From assembly GCF_965200585.1 (NCBI RefSeq), contig NZ_OZ241361.1: DNA of 64,000 bases; one strand, written 5' to 3'. Origin of the DNA: Bacterioplanoides sp965200585 (GTDB taxonomy: Bacteria > Pseudomonadota > Gammaproteobacteria > Pseudomonadales > Oceanobacteraceae). The first letter of the stretch is position 1. Each line of letters begins with the position of its first letter. The notes below the pieces were generated by a model, which saw only the letters and a list, made by a program, of their open reading frames with translations, did no database searches and was not told the origin of the DNA. Positions 43,322 through 52,671 of this stretch are shown piece after piece. Made by a program: the position numbers and the translations under genes.

Positions 43322-45547
43322 TTATTGCTGAAGCTCAAAACTCTTCTGGCTGATCAGTTGTTGCTGAGCAAAATCCCATTCAACCAATAACAGGCTGTTG
43401 TTTTGGCTTTGATGCTCAGCTTTGTGCTCACCTTGATACGCCACGGCACTGATGGCCTGGCGCAAGTCGAATTGTGAAACTTTGCCATCAACCGCCGGGC
43501 GAACTTCCAGGCCGGTGCGGTTATTCACAAAGACGGGGAGACCGGTTTCAGCTGAACGATCACGCCAGCTATCGCCCGGGCCGTATTCACCGGGCGCCCA
43601 GTTGGCGGACGAAATAATAAGATCGGCCCCGGCTTGTTGTAATGCCTGAGCGTGTTGCGGGCGATAGGCATCGGCACAAATTAATAATCCGACTTGCTGC
43701 TGATCCACCGTCACTAACTGAGGTTGTTCGCCTTTGCTTGACCACGCCTCAGACACCGGAATCGTTTGAATTTTATGATGCTTGCCAATGATCCGGCCGT
43801 CGCGATTAATCACAAACAATGTGTTGTATTTGTTTGTTTGGCTTGAGTTGTTTTTGTCAGAATCACTGGCTTTTTCAGCATGGCTTAAAAAAAGCACCAC
43901 ATCGAGTTCATCAGCAAGCTGTTGTAATTCCGCGGTCCAGCGATCCGGTGCTGGTTGAATCCAGTCATCACCAATCGCTAAGGTAAAACGATAGCCGCTG
44001 ATGGCTAGTTCTGGCGTTAAAATCCAGTCAGCTCCGGCGTGTGCCGCTTGCATGATGGCCTGCTTTAATAACGCGGTATTGCCGTCTAAATCTCCCAGCT
44101 GAGGGTTAATATGCAGCAAGGCGATGGTTTTTTTATGATCACTATTGATCAACGCTTGATCTTGTACCAGCTCTTTATCTTGTAGCAGCAGGTGATCCGG
44201 CCATTTATCCAGCCAGCCAATTGCCAGTGCCTGAATAAATAATTCAATCGCATCGGCTTCGTTTTTCAGGTTAGCTGCCGGAGTTTGTAGTTGCTGCCAA
44301 TAATTACCATAACGATCACTTTTTCCGGATAAAGCTACCGCCGCCTGAGCGGCAAAATCACGCAGGGTTTCTGCCTGAATATGAGGCGTCAGGGTTTGAT
44401 AGTGGAACCGGTCTAACACGCTGGCCAACGCATAAGCAGCAGCAACGACGCGATTCTCATGGCTGAAGGCATACGGATTATTGTTGGCCTGTTGCTGTTC
44501 TGATTCGGGTAAATAAGCAGATAAACGGGTAATAAAATTCGCTTCCGTCAGGCCAAAGCGCCCCAGTGCTGTGTAAATACTGGCTTGTTCGGCAGCCGGT
44601 AAACCATTCTGCCAAACCAGCGCTTGTTTCACCGCCTGGCGTACCGCCGTACCGACCAGTTCGCCGAGTTTTAAATGGCCGCTGCCACTCTCCAGCATAA
44701 ACTCTCCATCAGTGGCGATGGGGCTGGCAATGATCATCTGATCGGTGCCGGTTCCAGTAGCTAAATGGCGGCTGTAACGGCTGCTGATGGCAAGTTCATT
44801 CAGGGCGTCGGACTTGGCTTCAGTGGTAATAATCTGCAATTTATTCATTGCCCCGGATGCCACTGGCTGATTAATCAGCACCATAATATTGATGGTGCCG
44901 TTCATATCATTTTTCTGCGGCGTTTGGATCTGATTCGGCGTGTATTTTTTATTACCTGTTGGAGTTTCGTACCAACTGGTTGAGTCGCCGGCACGCATGG
45001 CATTGCCACGCACTCCAGCGGTGGCATACACATCCACAATTAAGGCATCAGCATCGTCCACCTGAAAAACTTCTTGCTGATGCGCCAGTAACTGCATATT
45101 GGCAGCGGTACCCATTAAGGCCATTTGCTCTGCATTCAGCCCTAGTTCATTGGCAATTAACTGTTGATATTGTTGTTTCGAATGGCTCAGCACCCGGTTA
45201 ACCCAACGCATATCGGCACGGGCTTCCATGCTTTGATGATTCACCAGATAGTTCAGGTGGGTTTGTTCACCACCGTTATAGGCACTGGTGGAAATGACCC
45301 GGTGTGGAGTGTTTAGTGTGATGAGGAAAAACCGCCCATGACGCTGGGCACTAAACTGCGGTGTACTTTGCAGCTCTGTCCAATTTGTTTGAGTGCCGGT
45401 CTGGGTATTATTGGTGTTAGTTGATGTACTGGAGTGAGTTGAAAGCTGAGGTACATCTTCAGAGGGCATAACCGTGCAACCAGATAAAGGTAAGGACAAA
45501 GGCAGGGAGAACAGTAAGGCCGTCAGTAGCCGTTGAGAAGACGTCAC
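43322..45547 (-). CDS. Exported lipoprotein: CbiZ-like amidohydrolase fused to nitrilase
   Basis: A 741-residue lipoprotein with lipobox LSGC near residue 24 and a Ser/Thr/Asn-rich linker. Residues about 60-390 match adenosylcobinamide amidohydrolase CbiZ: RVISTSAYNGG, VDVYATAGVRGNAMRAGD, LATGTGTDQ and HLKLGELVGTAV. Residues about 475-741 are a carbon-nitrogen hydrolase with the Glu-Lys-Cys triad in TPELAISGY (510), KHHKIQT (590) and LLICADAYRP (624). CbiZ normally acts in the cytoplasm in corrinoid salvage; an exported fusion with a nitrilase is unusual. The substrate of this form is unknown. Confidence 0.78.
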   Translation of the reverse strand: MTSSQRLLTALLFSLPLSLPLSGCTVMPSEDVPQLSTHSSTSTNTNNTQTGTQTNWTELQSTPQFSAQRHGRFFLITLNTPHRVISTSAYNGGEQTHLNYLVNHQSMEARADMRWVNRVLSHSKQQYQQLIANELGLNAEQMALMGTAANMQLLAHQQEVFQVDDADALIVDVYATAGVRGNAMRAGDSTSWYETPTGNKKYTPNQIQTPQKNDMNGTINIMVLINQPVASGAMNKLQIITTEAKSDALNELAISSRYSRHLATGTGTDQMIIASPIATDGEFMLESGSGHLKLGELVGTAVRQAVKQALVWQNGLPAAEQASIYTALGRFGLTEANFITRLSAYLPESEQQQANNNPYAFSHENRVVAAAYALASVLDRFHYQTLTPHIQAETLRDFAAQAAVALSGKSDRYGNYWQQLQTPAANLKNEADAIELFIQALAIGWLDKWPDHLLLQDKELVQDQALINSDHKKTIALLHINPQLGDLDGNTALLKQAIMQAAHAGADWILTPELAISGYRFTLAIGDDWIQPAPDRWTAELQQLADELDVVLFLSHAEKASDSDKNNSSQTNKYNTLFVINRDGRIIGKHHKIQTIPVSEAWSSKGEQPQLVTVDQQQVGLLICADAYRPQHAQALQQAGADLIISSANWAPGEYGPGDSWRDRSAETGLPVFVNNRTGLEVRPAVDGKVSQFDLRQAISAVAYQGEHKAEHQSQNNSLLLVEWDFAQQQLISQKSFELQQ

Positions 45548-45631
45548 GATAAATTCCTCAGTGCCGCAAACAAATTTGTAAGCGGCATTCTATCGTGAGT
45601 TCAGCCTGGAGTGCAGATTTAAAAAAGCAGC

Positions 45632-46219
45632 TTAGTCTTGTGGGGTGCTTAAGCCAAGAATTTCCTGTTTAAAATCACGACCAACCGGGTTTTTACCAAT
45701 CCATAATTTTAAAATAGCATCGTTCAAGTCGCGTCCTGGCACACTACCGCGCAACTCATTATTGACCATAACGTGGTTTAACCCATCGTTCGGATCCCAC
45801 TCGATATAAACAATGGTGCCCTCACCAAAATCAACATCAAGAAAACTTTTCATGCTTTCTAAGCGCGGGCGAATGGCAGCAATTTCTTCATCCGTGAGAT
45901 TTAATGGCAAACCATTATTAATGGAAGAGATAAAGCGACGATAACTGACCCGATTCGAGGTCACGTGATACACCATACGGCGGGCATTATTACTGGCTAA
46001 TAATTCTTCGGCATTAAGGCTGGTATCGCTGACATACAGCTGGCCAACATACGACTTAACAATGCCATAGGCGCGGCGAATGGCTGCGCCTTTGAGGGCA
46101 AGTTGTGTATTGTTATTCAGTGCAGTAATGGTTTCAGGGACTTCAACGTCGTTAAGAATCAGAGCGTGGGTATGAATGCTGATAAAGGTTGCCGTTAGAA
46201 AGGCCAGCAGTTTATTCAT
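45632..46219 (-). CDS. Chalcone isomerase-like exported protein, copy 1
   Basis: A 195-residue exported protein. The signal peptide (residues 1-18, ending HTHA) is followed by a chalcone-isomerase-like domain with GAAIRRAYGIVKSYVGQLYVS, FISSINNGLPLNLT and EWDPNDGLNHVMVNNELRGSVPG in separate segments. The active-site residues of plant chalcone isomerase cannot be assigned. ATG 46217-46219 gives the same length as its neighbour copy. It is one of two tandem paralogues. Confidence 0.84.
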   Translation of the reverse strand: MNKLLAFLTATFISIHTHALILNDVEVPETITALNNNTQLALKGAAIRRAYGIVKSYVGQLYVSDTSLNAEELLASNNARRMVYHVTSNRVSYRRFISSINNGLPLNLTDEEIAAIRPRLESMKSFLDVDFGEGTIVYIEWDPNDGLNHVMVNNELRGSVPGRDLNDAILKLWIGKNPVGRDFKQEILGLSTPQD

Positions 46220-46372
46220 GGTTATTAGCCTGCGGGATCGCCAGTACATCAAGGTTGTGTTTCAGAGTAAGGATGCCACTGTTAAATTGCAACACCTTGC
46301 GAGAATGTATTGTGATGATATTGTCACTTGTGTCGAGCGAGATTATTAATCTGCACTTAAAGAGCTTGTGGG

Positions 46373-46960
46373 TTAATCCCTGGCTTCGGCCAGGCCCAGG
46401 ATTTCCTGTTTAAAGTCGCGGCCAATCGGGTTTTCACCAATCCATAATTGCAGAATCGCGTTGTTAATATCCAGCCCTGGCACACTGCCTTTCAGCTCGC
46501 CATTGACGACCAGATAATTTAACTGGCTGGCGGGCTCCCATTCGATATAAAAAACCGTGTCTTTTTCCAGCGGAACATCCAGCAGGCTACCCATTTTATC
46601 CAGCCGTGGGCGCAGTACTGCTATTTCTTCGGCGCTGAGATTTTGCGGCAGGCTGTCGTTAATGGAACTGATAAAGCGGCGGTTACGTGCCCGGTTGGTG
46701 ACGATATGAAACACCATTCGGCGAGCACCCTCACTGGCCAGTATCTGCTCGGCGGTTAAATTGGTGTCGGCCAGATACAGCTGGCCCACGTAGGTTTTGA
46801 TAATGCCGTAGGTACGGCGGATGGCTGCACCTTTGAGTGACAGGGCCGTTTGGTTATCCCGGGCGGTAATGGATTGCGGGACTTCAACCTCACTCAACAC
46901 CAGCGAGTGGGCCTGAATGGTCATCAGAGTTACAGTCAGAAAAGCCAGCAGTTTTGTCAT
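46373..46960 (-). CDS. Chalcone isomerase-like exported protein, copy 2
   Basis: This second paralogue has 195 residues and clear collinear identity to copy 1, including GAAIRRTYGIIKTYVGQLYL, SINDSLPQNLSAEEIA and the shared ending FKQEILGL. The signal peptide ends near residue 18. The short upstream regions of the two copies are also similar (TTCAGAGTAAG..AAATTGCAA), indicating that the duplication included the promoter. Confidence 0.84.
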   Translation of the reverse strand: MTKLLAFLTVTLMTIQAHSLVLSEVEVPQSITARDNQTALSLKGAAIRRTYGIIKTYVGQLYLADTNLTAEQILASEGARRMVFHIVTNRARNRRFISSINDSLPQNLSAEEIAVLRPRLDKMGSLLDVPLEKDTVFYIEWEPASQLNYLVVNGELKGSVPGLDINNAILQLWIGENPIGRDFKQEILGLAEARD

Positions 46961-47175
46961 TCTTCTTTACCTGCGCTGTCACCAGTACTTCAACGATGTC
47001 GCTCAGAGTAAGTAGCCCACCTGCAAATTGCAATACCTTAGTATTAAACGGGTTTTTACCTCGCCTACTGGCTTTTTTTGACCTAATTCTGTCCTGTCTC
47101 TGACGAGCAAAAGAGGCATTTCGATGTCGTGTTTTGCAAATTTCTTCAATCTGAAATACGGCTAAATAGCGCTAC

Positions 47176-47212
47176 GGCAATCATTGCCTTTGTCCACGCA
47201 GGGCCGCGGCCC
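47176..47212. promoter_or_regulatory. Two palindromes upstream of soxB
   Basis: GGCAATCATTGCC (47176-47188) and GGGCCGCGGCCC (47201-47212) lie 40-77 bp before the soxB start in an otherwise empty 292-bp gap. They are candidate binding sites for GbdR or another regulator of the sox operon, though neither matches a consensus I can recall. Confidence 0.4.
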
Positions 47213-47252
47213 ACGTAGCTCTATTCATGTATTTATTGAGGAAACCAGAGCA

Positions 47253-48509
47253 ATGGAAAAGTATTCCGGCTTGTCGCTGGTGAAACATTCATTCAGCCAT
47301 CACGAACGTTGGGAGCGACAGTGGGCCAACCCAACGCCGAATAAAAAGTACGACATCATCATTATTGGTGGTGGTGGTCATGGTCTGGCGACCGCTTATT
47401 ACCTGGCTAAAAATCACGGTATCACCAATATCGCGGTGCTGGAGAAAGGTTATCTGGGGGGCGGTAATACCGCTCGTAACACCACCATTGTGCGTTCTAA
47501 TTATCTCTGGGATGAATCGGCAGCTTTATATGAACACGGCATGAAGCTGTGGGAAGGGCTGTCTCAGGAGCTGAATTACAATGTGATGTTTTCCCAGCGT
47601 GGTGTGTATCACACCTGCCATACCCTTCAGGACATGCGTAATAACGAGCGTTTGGTACATGCCAACCGCCTGCAGGGCATTGATAACGAAATGATTGATG
47701 CTGCCCAGCTGCAAAAAGAAATTCCAACACTGGATTGCTCCAAAGACGCACGTTACCCGATTCTGGGGGCTTCGGTGCAGCGTCGTGCCGGTAATGCACG
47801 CCATGATGCGGTGGCCTGGGGTTATGCCCGTGCTGCCAGCGCCTTAGGCGTACACCTGATCCAGAACTGCGAAGTGGTCGATATGATCATCGACGGCTCC
47901 AACACCATCCGTGGCGTTAAAACCCGCCAATACGGTGAGCTGATGGCCGACCGTGTGGGTTGTGTGGTCGCCGGTAATTCCGGTGAGATGGCACGTATGG
48001 CGGGCTTCCAGTTACCGGTTGAATCACACCCGTTACAGGCACTGGTATCCGAGCCGATCAAACCTTTCCTCGATACCGTGGTGATGTCGAACCATGTGCA
48101 CGGCTATATGAGCCAGTCGGATAAAGGCGACCTGGTGATTGGTGCCGGTATTGATTCCTGGGTGGGCTACGGCCAGCGCGGTTCTTACCCGATTGTTGAG
48201 CACACGATTCAGGCGATTGTGGAAATGTTCCCAACCGTCAGCCGGGTACGTATGAATCGTCAGTGGGGTGGCATTGTGGATACCACGCCGGATGCCTGTC
48301 CGATTATTGGCAGCACGCCGGTGAAAAACCTGTTCTTCAACTGCGGCTGGGGTACCGGTGGCTTTAAAGCCACACCGGGTTCTGGGCATGTGTTTGCTGA
48401 AACTCTGGCCCACGGCAAGCCAGCCCCTCTGGCGGAACCTTTCTCACTCGAACGCTTTGTCACCGGTGCCTTGGTTGACGAGCACGGCGCTGCCGGTGTG
48501 GCGCACTGA
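47253..48509 (+). CDS. soxB: Sarcosine oxidase beta subunit
   Basis: This catalytic flavoprotein subunit of heterotetrameric sarcosine oxidase oxidises sarcosine to glycine with transfer of formaldehyde to THF. The protein has 418 residues with the FAD motif IIIIGGGGHGLATAYYLAK near residue 35, GGGNTARNTTIVRSNY and NARHDAVAWG (His about 184, probable FMN attachment). I chose ATG 47253 because MEKYSGLSLVKHSFSHHE is the family start. It heads the soxBDAG-purU operon. Confidence 0.96.
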   Translation: MEKYSGLSLVKHSFSHHERWERQWANPTPNKKYDIIIIGGGGHGLATAYYLAKNHGITNIAVLEKGYLGGGNTARNTTIVRSNYLWDESAALYEHGMKLWEGLSQELNYNVMFSQRGVYHTCHTLQDMRNNERLVHANRLQGIDNEMIDAAQLQKEIPTLDCSKDARYPILGASVQRRAGNARHDAVAWGYARAASALGVHLIQNCEVVDMIIDGSNTIRGVKTRQYGELMADRVGCVVAGNSGEMARMAGFQLPVESHPLQALVSEPIKPFLDTVVMSNHVHGYMSQSDKGDLVIGAGIDSWVGYGQRGSYPIVEHTIQAIVEMFPTVSRVRMNRQWGGIVDTTPDACPIIGSTPVKNLFFNCGWGTGGFKATPGSGHVFAETLAHGKPAPLAEPFSLERFVTGALVDEHGAAGVAH

Positions 48510-48536
48510 TCCGGCATTATTCAGAGGAAAAACACC

Positions 48537-48872
48537 ATGTTGCATATTTATTGTCCTCACTGCTGCGAATTCCGCGAAGAGGAAGAGTTTCATGCCAAAG
48601 GTCAGGCGCATATTAAGCGTCCGCTGGAACCCGACAACTGCAGCGATGAAGAGTGGGCGAACTATATGTTCTTCCGCAAAAACACCAAAGGCCAGCACAA
48701 GGAGCTTTGGTATCACGCCGCGGGTTGTGGAAAGTTCTTTAACGTCAGCCGCAATACCGTGACCTACAAAATTGAGCAGAGTTATTTACTGGGCGCTGAA
48801 CCCCAGCCCGTGCTCGATATGGCGAAGCCCGAATCGGGTGCAACAAAACCTGCACTTGCAGTTACCAAATAA
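48537..48872 (+). CDS. soxD: Sarcosine oxidase delta subunit
   Basis: A 111-residue subunit with the zinc-binding pattern CPHC near the N-terminus and HAAGCGKFF near residue 62, and the family segment NYMFFRKNTKGQHKELW. It stabilises the heterotetramer. It lies between soxB (27 bp) and soxA (11 bp). Its tail is extended by about 15 residues compared with many members. Confidence 0.95.
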   Translation: MLHIYCPHCCEFREEEEFHAKGQAHIKRPLEPDNCSDEEWANYMFFRKNTKGQHKELWYHAAGCGKFFNVSRNTVTYKIEQSYLLGAEPQPVLDMAKPESGATKPALAVTK

Positions 48873-48883
48873 GGAGAAGTGTG

Positions 48884-51800
48884 ATGGCACAAGCAAATCG
48901 TACTGACTCTGGCGGACGTATTGATCGTACGCAGCCATTAACCTTTACCTACAATGGCAAATCATTCAGCGGTTATCAGGGTGATACGCTGGCCTCAGCA
49001 CTGCTGGCCAACGGCATTGATATTATTGGCCGCAGTTTTAAATACAGCCGCCCGCGGGGCATAGTTGCGGCCGGTGCTGATGAGCCGAATGCCATCATGC
49101 AGGTGGGCGCGACTGAAGCCACACAAATACCGAATATCCGCGCCACTCAACAGGCGTTATACGACGGTCTGGTGTGTTCTGCCGTGGCCGGTTGGCCCGG
49201 CGTTAAATTCGACCTGATGTCTTACGTGGGTAAAGTCGGCGGAAAAATGATGCCACCGGGGTTTTATTACAAAACCTTTATGGGCCCGGTGGGCATGTGG
49301 CCAACGTACGAAAAATACATTCGTAAAGCGGCGGGCTTAGGTAAAGCCGCCAAAGAAATTGATGTTGATAAATACGACCATATCAATCGTCACTGCGATG
49401 TGCTGATTGTCGGTGCCGGGCCAACCGGTCTGGCGGCGGCCCGTGCGGCGGCTGCCACAGGTGCACGCGTCATTCTGGCTGACGAGCAGGAAGAATTTGG
49501 TGGCTCACTGTTAAGCAGTCAGCGCACGATCAATGACAGCGCTGCTGCCGACTGGGTCAACAGTGTCGTTGCCGAGTTAGCCGAGCGCGACAATGTGGTA
49601 TTGCTGCCACGCGCTACGGTTAACGGTTATCACGACCACAACTTCCTGACCATTCATGAGCGTCTGGCGGATCATCTGGGTGATCGTGCGCCAGAACAAG
49701 ATGGCGTAAAGATGAAACGCCAGCGTATGCACAAAGTACGCGCCAGCTGGGTAATTCTGGCCACCGGTGCGCAAGAGCGCCCGTTGGTATTCGCCAACAA
49801 TGATATTCCCGGAGTGATGGTGGCCTCCGCAGTGACAACCTACGTGCGTCGTTATGGCGTGGTGCCGGGTCAGTCGCTGGTGGTGGGTACGGCCAACGAT
49901 GACGGCTATGACGCCGCTATTGCCTGGCATGAAGCAGGCCGTAAAGTGGCAGCGATTGTCGACAGTCGTGCTGCGGCCGACGGCGATCGGGTGAAGCAGG
50001 CAGAAGCACTGGGCATTAACGTGATATTTGGCTCGGTGGTGTGTGAAGCCATCGGCAGCACCCGGGTGAAGGGCGCTAAAATTGGCGGCCTCAGCGACGA
50101 CGGCAAAGTACTGGTTGGCCCACAACAGCAGATTAAGTGCGACACCATTGCTACCTCTGGTGGCTGGAGCCCAGCGGTTCACCTGTCGTGTCATACCGGT
50201 TCTCGTCCGGTGTGGAATGCTGAAATCTTTGGTTTTGTACCAGGTGACAGCCATGAACACCGTTTGGTCGCTGGTGGTGTACGCGGTCACTATGAGTTGC
50301 GTGACTGCCTGATCGAAGGTCAGAACGCGGCGCATAAAGTAGCACAGACACTGGGCTTTGAGGTGGCAACGCCGTCACCGGTTTATCACGTTGATACACA
50401 AACGTCGTCGGCACCGATGGAGCTGTATATTGCACCACACGTGCAGCCGTTAAGCCGTGCACCAAAGCAGTTTGTTGATTATCAGAACGATGTCACTGCG
50501 GCGGGTATCGAACTGGCGACCCGTGAAGGTTTCGAGTCGATCGAGCACGTGAAGCGTTATACCGCCATGGGCTTTGGTACCGATCAGGGCAAGCTGGGTA
50601 ACATCAACGGTATGGCCATTGCGGCGCAGGTGCTGGGTAAATCCATTCCGGAAGTGGGCACCACCATTTTCCGTCCGAACTATACGCCAATCACCTTTGG
50701 TGCCATTGCCGGGCGTCACTGCCGTGACCTGTTTGATCCGGAGCGTTATACCGCCATGCATTCCTGGCATGTGCAGCAGGGTGCGTTGTTTGAAGATGTG
50801 GGTCAGTGGAAGCGCCCCTGGTATTACCCGAAAGACGGTGAATCCATGCAGGACTCACTCAATCGCGAATGTCTTGCCGTGCGTAACAGCGTCGGCATTC
50901 TGGATGCTTCAACGCTGGGTAAAATTGATATTCAGGGTAAGGATGCACGTGAGTTTCTGGGTCGGGTTTACAGTAATGCCTGGGCCAAACTGGCGGTTGG
51001 TAAGTGTCGTTATGGCCTGATGTGTGGTGAAGACGGCATGGTGTTTGACGACGGTGTGACCTCGTGTCTGGCCGACAACCACTTCCTGATGACCACCACC
51101 TCAGGTGGCGCGGCACGGGTGATGGAATGGCTGGAACTGTACCATCAGACCGAATGGCCGGAACTGGAAGTGTTTATGACCTCGGTGACCGATCACTGGG
51201 CCACCATGACCATCTCCGGGCCAAACTGTCGCAAGTTGCTGGCACAGTTAACCGATGACATCGATCTGGATAAAGACGCCTTTAAATTTATGGACTGGCG
51301 TCAGGGCAAAGTTGATGGCATCCCGGCACGGGTTTTCCGTATCTCCTTTACCGGTGAGCTGTCGTACGAAATTAACGTGCCGGCCAACTATGGCCTACAG
51401 GTGTGGCAACGTCTGATGGAGGTTGGTGCGCGGTACGACATTACCCCATACGGTACCGAAACTATGCACGTTCTGCGTGCCGAGAAGGGCTTTATTATTG
51501 CCGGTCAGGATACCGACGGCAGTGTTACGCCACAGGATCTGGGCATGAGCTGGGCGGTGTCGATGAAGAAGCCATTCAGTTTTATTGGCAAGCGCGGTAT
51601 GAACCGCAGCGATCCGCTGCGTGACAACCGTAAGCAGCTGGTGGGCATTAAGCCAAAAGACCCTAAGGCGGTATTGGTTGAAGGTGCGGCGGCGGTAAAC
51701 AGCCGTCAATACAAAGTACCGGCAGAAATCCTCGGCCACATTACCTCCAGCTATTACAGCGCGGTAATGGGTCACAGTATTGCGCTGGGCATGATTAAAA

Positions 51801-51919
51801 ACGGTTTTAACCGCATGGGCGAGACCGTGTATTACCCTCAAACCGATGGCTCAGTGATCGAAGCTGAGATCTGCAGCCCGGTATTTTATGATCCGGAAGG
51901 AGGACGCCAGAATGTCTGA
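48884..51919 (+). CDS. soxA: Sarcosine oxidase alpha subunit
   Basis: A 1011-residue subunit. Its modules in order are a 2Fe-2S-like fold without ligand cysteines (about 15-100), as usual in SoxA; an NAD-binding flavoprotein module with VLIVGAGPTGLAAARAAA near residue 175; and a C-terminal aminomethyltransferase/GcvT domain that binds THF (about 620-1000). ATG 48884 has the site AAGGAG; a GTG lies one codon before it. It overlaps soxG by 8 bp. Confidence 0.96.
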   Translation: MAQANRTDSGGRIDRTQPLTFTYNGKSFSGYQGDTLASALLANGIDIIGRSFKYSRPRGIVAAGADEPNAIMQVGATEATQIPNIRATQQALYDGLVCSAVAGWPGVKFDLMSYVGKVGGKMMPPGFYYKTFMGPVGMWPTYEKYIRKAAGLGKAAKEIDVDKYDHINRHCDVLIVGAGPTGLAAARAAAATGARVILADEQEEFGGSLLSSQRTINDSAAADWVNSVVAELAERDNVVLLPRATVNGYHDHNFLTIHERLADHLGDRAPEQDGVKMKRQRMHKVRASWVILATGAQERPLVFANNDIPGVMVASAVTTYVRRYGVVPGQSLVVGTANDDGYDAAIAWHEAGRKVAAIVDSRAAADGDRVKQAEALGINVIFGSVVCEAIGSTRVKGAKIGGLSDDGKVLVGPQQQIKCDTIATSGGWSPAVHLSCHTGSRPVWNAEIFGFVPGDSHEHRLVAGGVRGHYELRDCLIEGQNAAHKVAQTLGFEVATPSPVYHVDTQTSSAPMELYIAPHVQPLSRAPKQFVDYQNDVTAAGIELATREGFESIEHVKRYTAMGFGTDQGKLGNINGMAIAAQVLGKSIPEVGTTIFRPNYTPITFGAIAGRHCRDLFDPERYTAMHSWHVQQGALFEDVGQWKRPWYYPKDGESMQDSLNRECLAVRNSVGILDASTLGKIDIQGKDAREFLGRVYSNAWAKLAVGKCRYGLMCGEDGMVFDDGVTSCLADNHFLMTTTSGGAARVMEWLELYHQTEWPELEVFMTSVTDHWATMTISGPNCRKLLAQLTDDIDLDKDAFKFMDWRQGKVDGIPARVFRISFTGELSYEINVPANYGLQVWQRLMEVGARYDITPYGTETMHVLRAEKGFIIAGQDTDGSVTPQDLGMSWAVSMKKPFSFIGKRGMNRSDPLRDNRKQLVGIKPKDPKAVLVEGAAAVNSRQYKVPAEILGHITSSYYSAVMGHSIALGMIKNGFNRMGETVYYPQTDGSVIEAEICSPVFYDPEGGRQNV

Positions 51920-52562
51920 TCTTACTCAAGCCATCGTGATGAATGATTGTGCGGTGATGAATCAACATGCCGACAGTCCCACTCAGGCACAGAGTCCACT
52001 GGTGAATATTGACTGGGCTGGCCCGGTTAGCAGCACGGCTAAAGCGGGAGTTGAGGCGACCGAGCTGGCGCTGATGGGGCATATCATTCTGCGTGGTAAG
52101 CCTGACGATCAGGCGTTTAAAGACGGTGCCGCTCAGGTTCTGGGAGCACCACTGCCGGGTTGTCTGCAAAGTATCACCAGTGGTGCCTATGTGGTGCGCT
52201 GGTTGTCTCCGGACAGCTGGCTGATCACGCTGGCCGGAGACCAGGCCTTTGCGCTGGAAACCGCTTTACGGGAAACGCTCACGGGTCATTATCAGGTGGT
52301 CAACGTCTCTGGCGGACAAACCATTGTGATGCTCAGTGGTGCTCATGCCGAAGACGTGCTGATGAAGTCGGTGCACTACGACGTGCACCCGTCCAACTTC
52401 CCAGTGGGCAAGGTGGTCAACACCAACTTCGCCAAAACCGGTTGTACGCTGCGCAAAGTAGCCGAGCAGCAATGGGAGCTGATTATTCGTCGCAGTTTTG
52501 CCGACTATATCGCGGCCTGGATTCAGGACGCTGCCAGCGAATACGGCTTCTCGTTCAGCTGA
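51912..52562 (+). CDS. soxG: Sarcosine oxidase gamma subunit
   Basis: A 216-residue subunit related to the GcvT fold: TGAYVVRWLSPDSWLI-type segment, VNVSGGQTIVMLSG and SVHYDVHPSNFPVGKVVNTNFAKTG in overlapping parts. It completes the heterotetramer. The ATG follows the strong site GGAGGA and overlaps the soxA end. A GC-rich hairpin separates it from purU. Confidence 0.93.
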   Translation: MSDLTQAIVMNDCAVMNQHADSPTQAQSPLVNIDWAGPVSSTAKAGVEATELALMGHIILRGKPDDQAFKDGAAQVLGAPLPGCLQSITSGAYVVRWLSPDSWLITLAGDQAFALETALRETLTGHYQVVNVSGGQTIVMLSGAHAEDVLMKSVHYDVHPSNFPVGKVVNTNFAKTGCTLRKVAEQQWELIIRRSFADYIAAWIQDAASEYGFSFS

Positions 52563-52614
52563 CTTTTATCGGTCGGTTGATTTTCCTCGGCTGGCTGATT
52601 TTTCTATGCAAGAG

Positions 52615-52632
52615 CCCCGGCTGTCGCCGGGG
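52615..52632 (+). terminator. GC-rich hairpin between soxG and purU
   Basis: CCCCGGC/GCCGGGG with a 4-nt loop. No T run follows, so it more likely protects the sox mRNA 3' end or attenuates purU than stops transcription fully. Confidence 0.5.
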
Positions 52633-52671
52633 TATTTCCGTTTGTCTCTTTATTTCTGCGAGGGCTGAGTT

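Noticed and set aside
49577..50335. 252-codon minus-strand frame opposite soxA
   Set aside because: Typical shadow of a GC-balanced coding gene; no motifs, and soxA on the other strand is certain.
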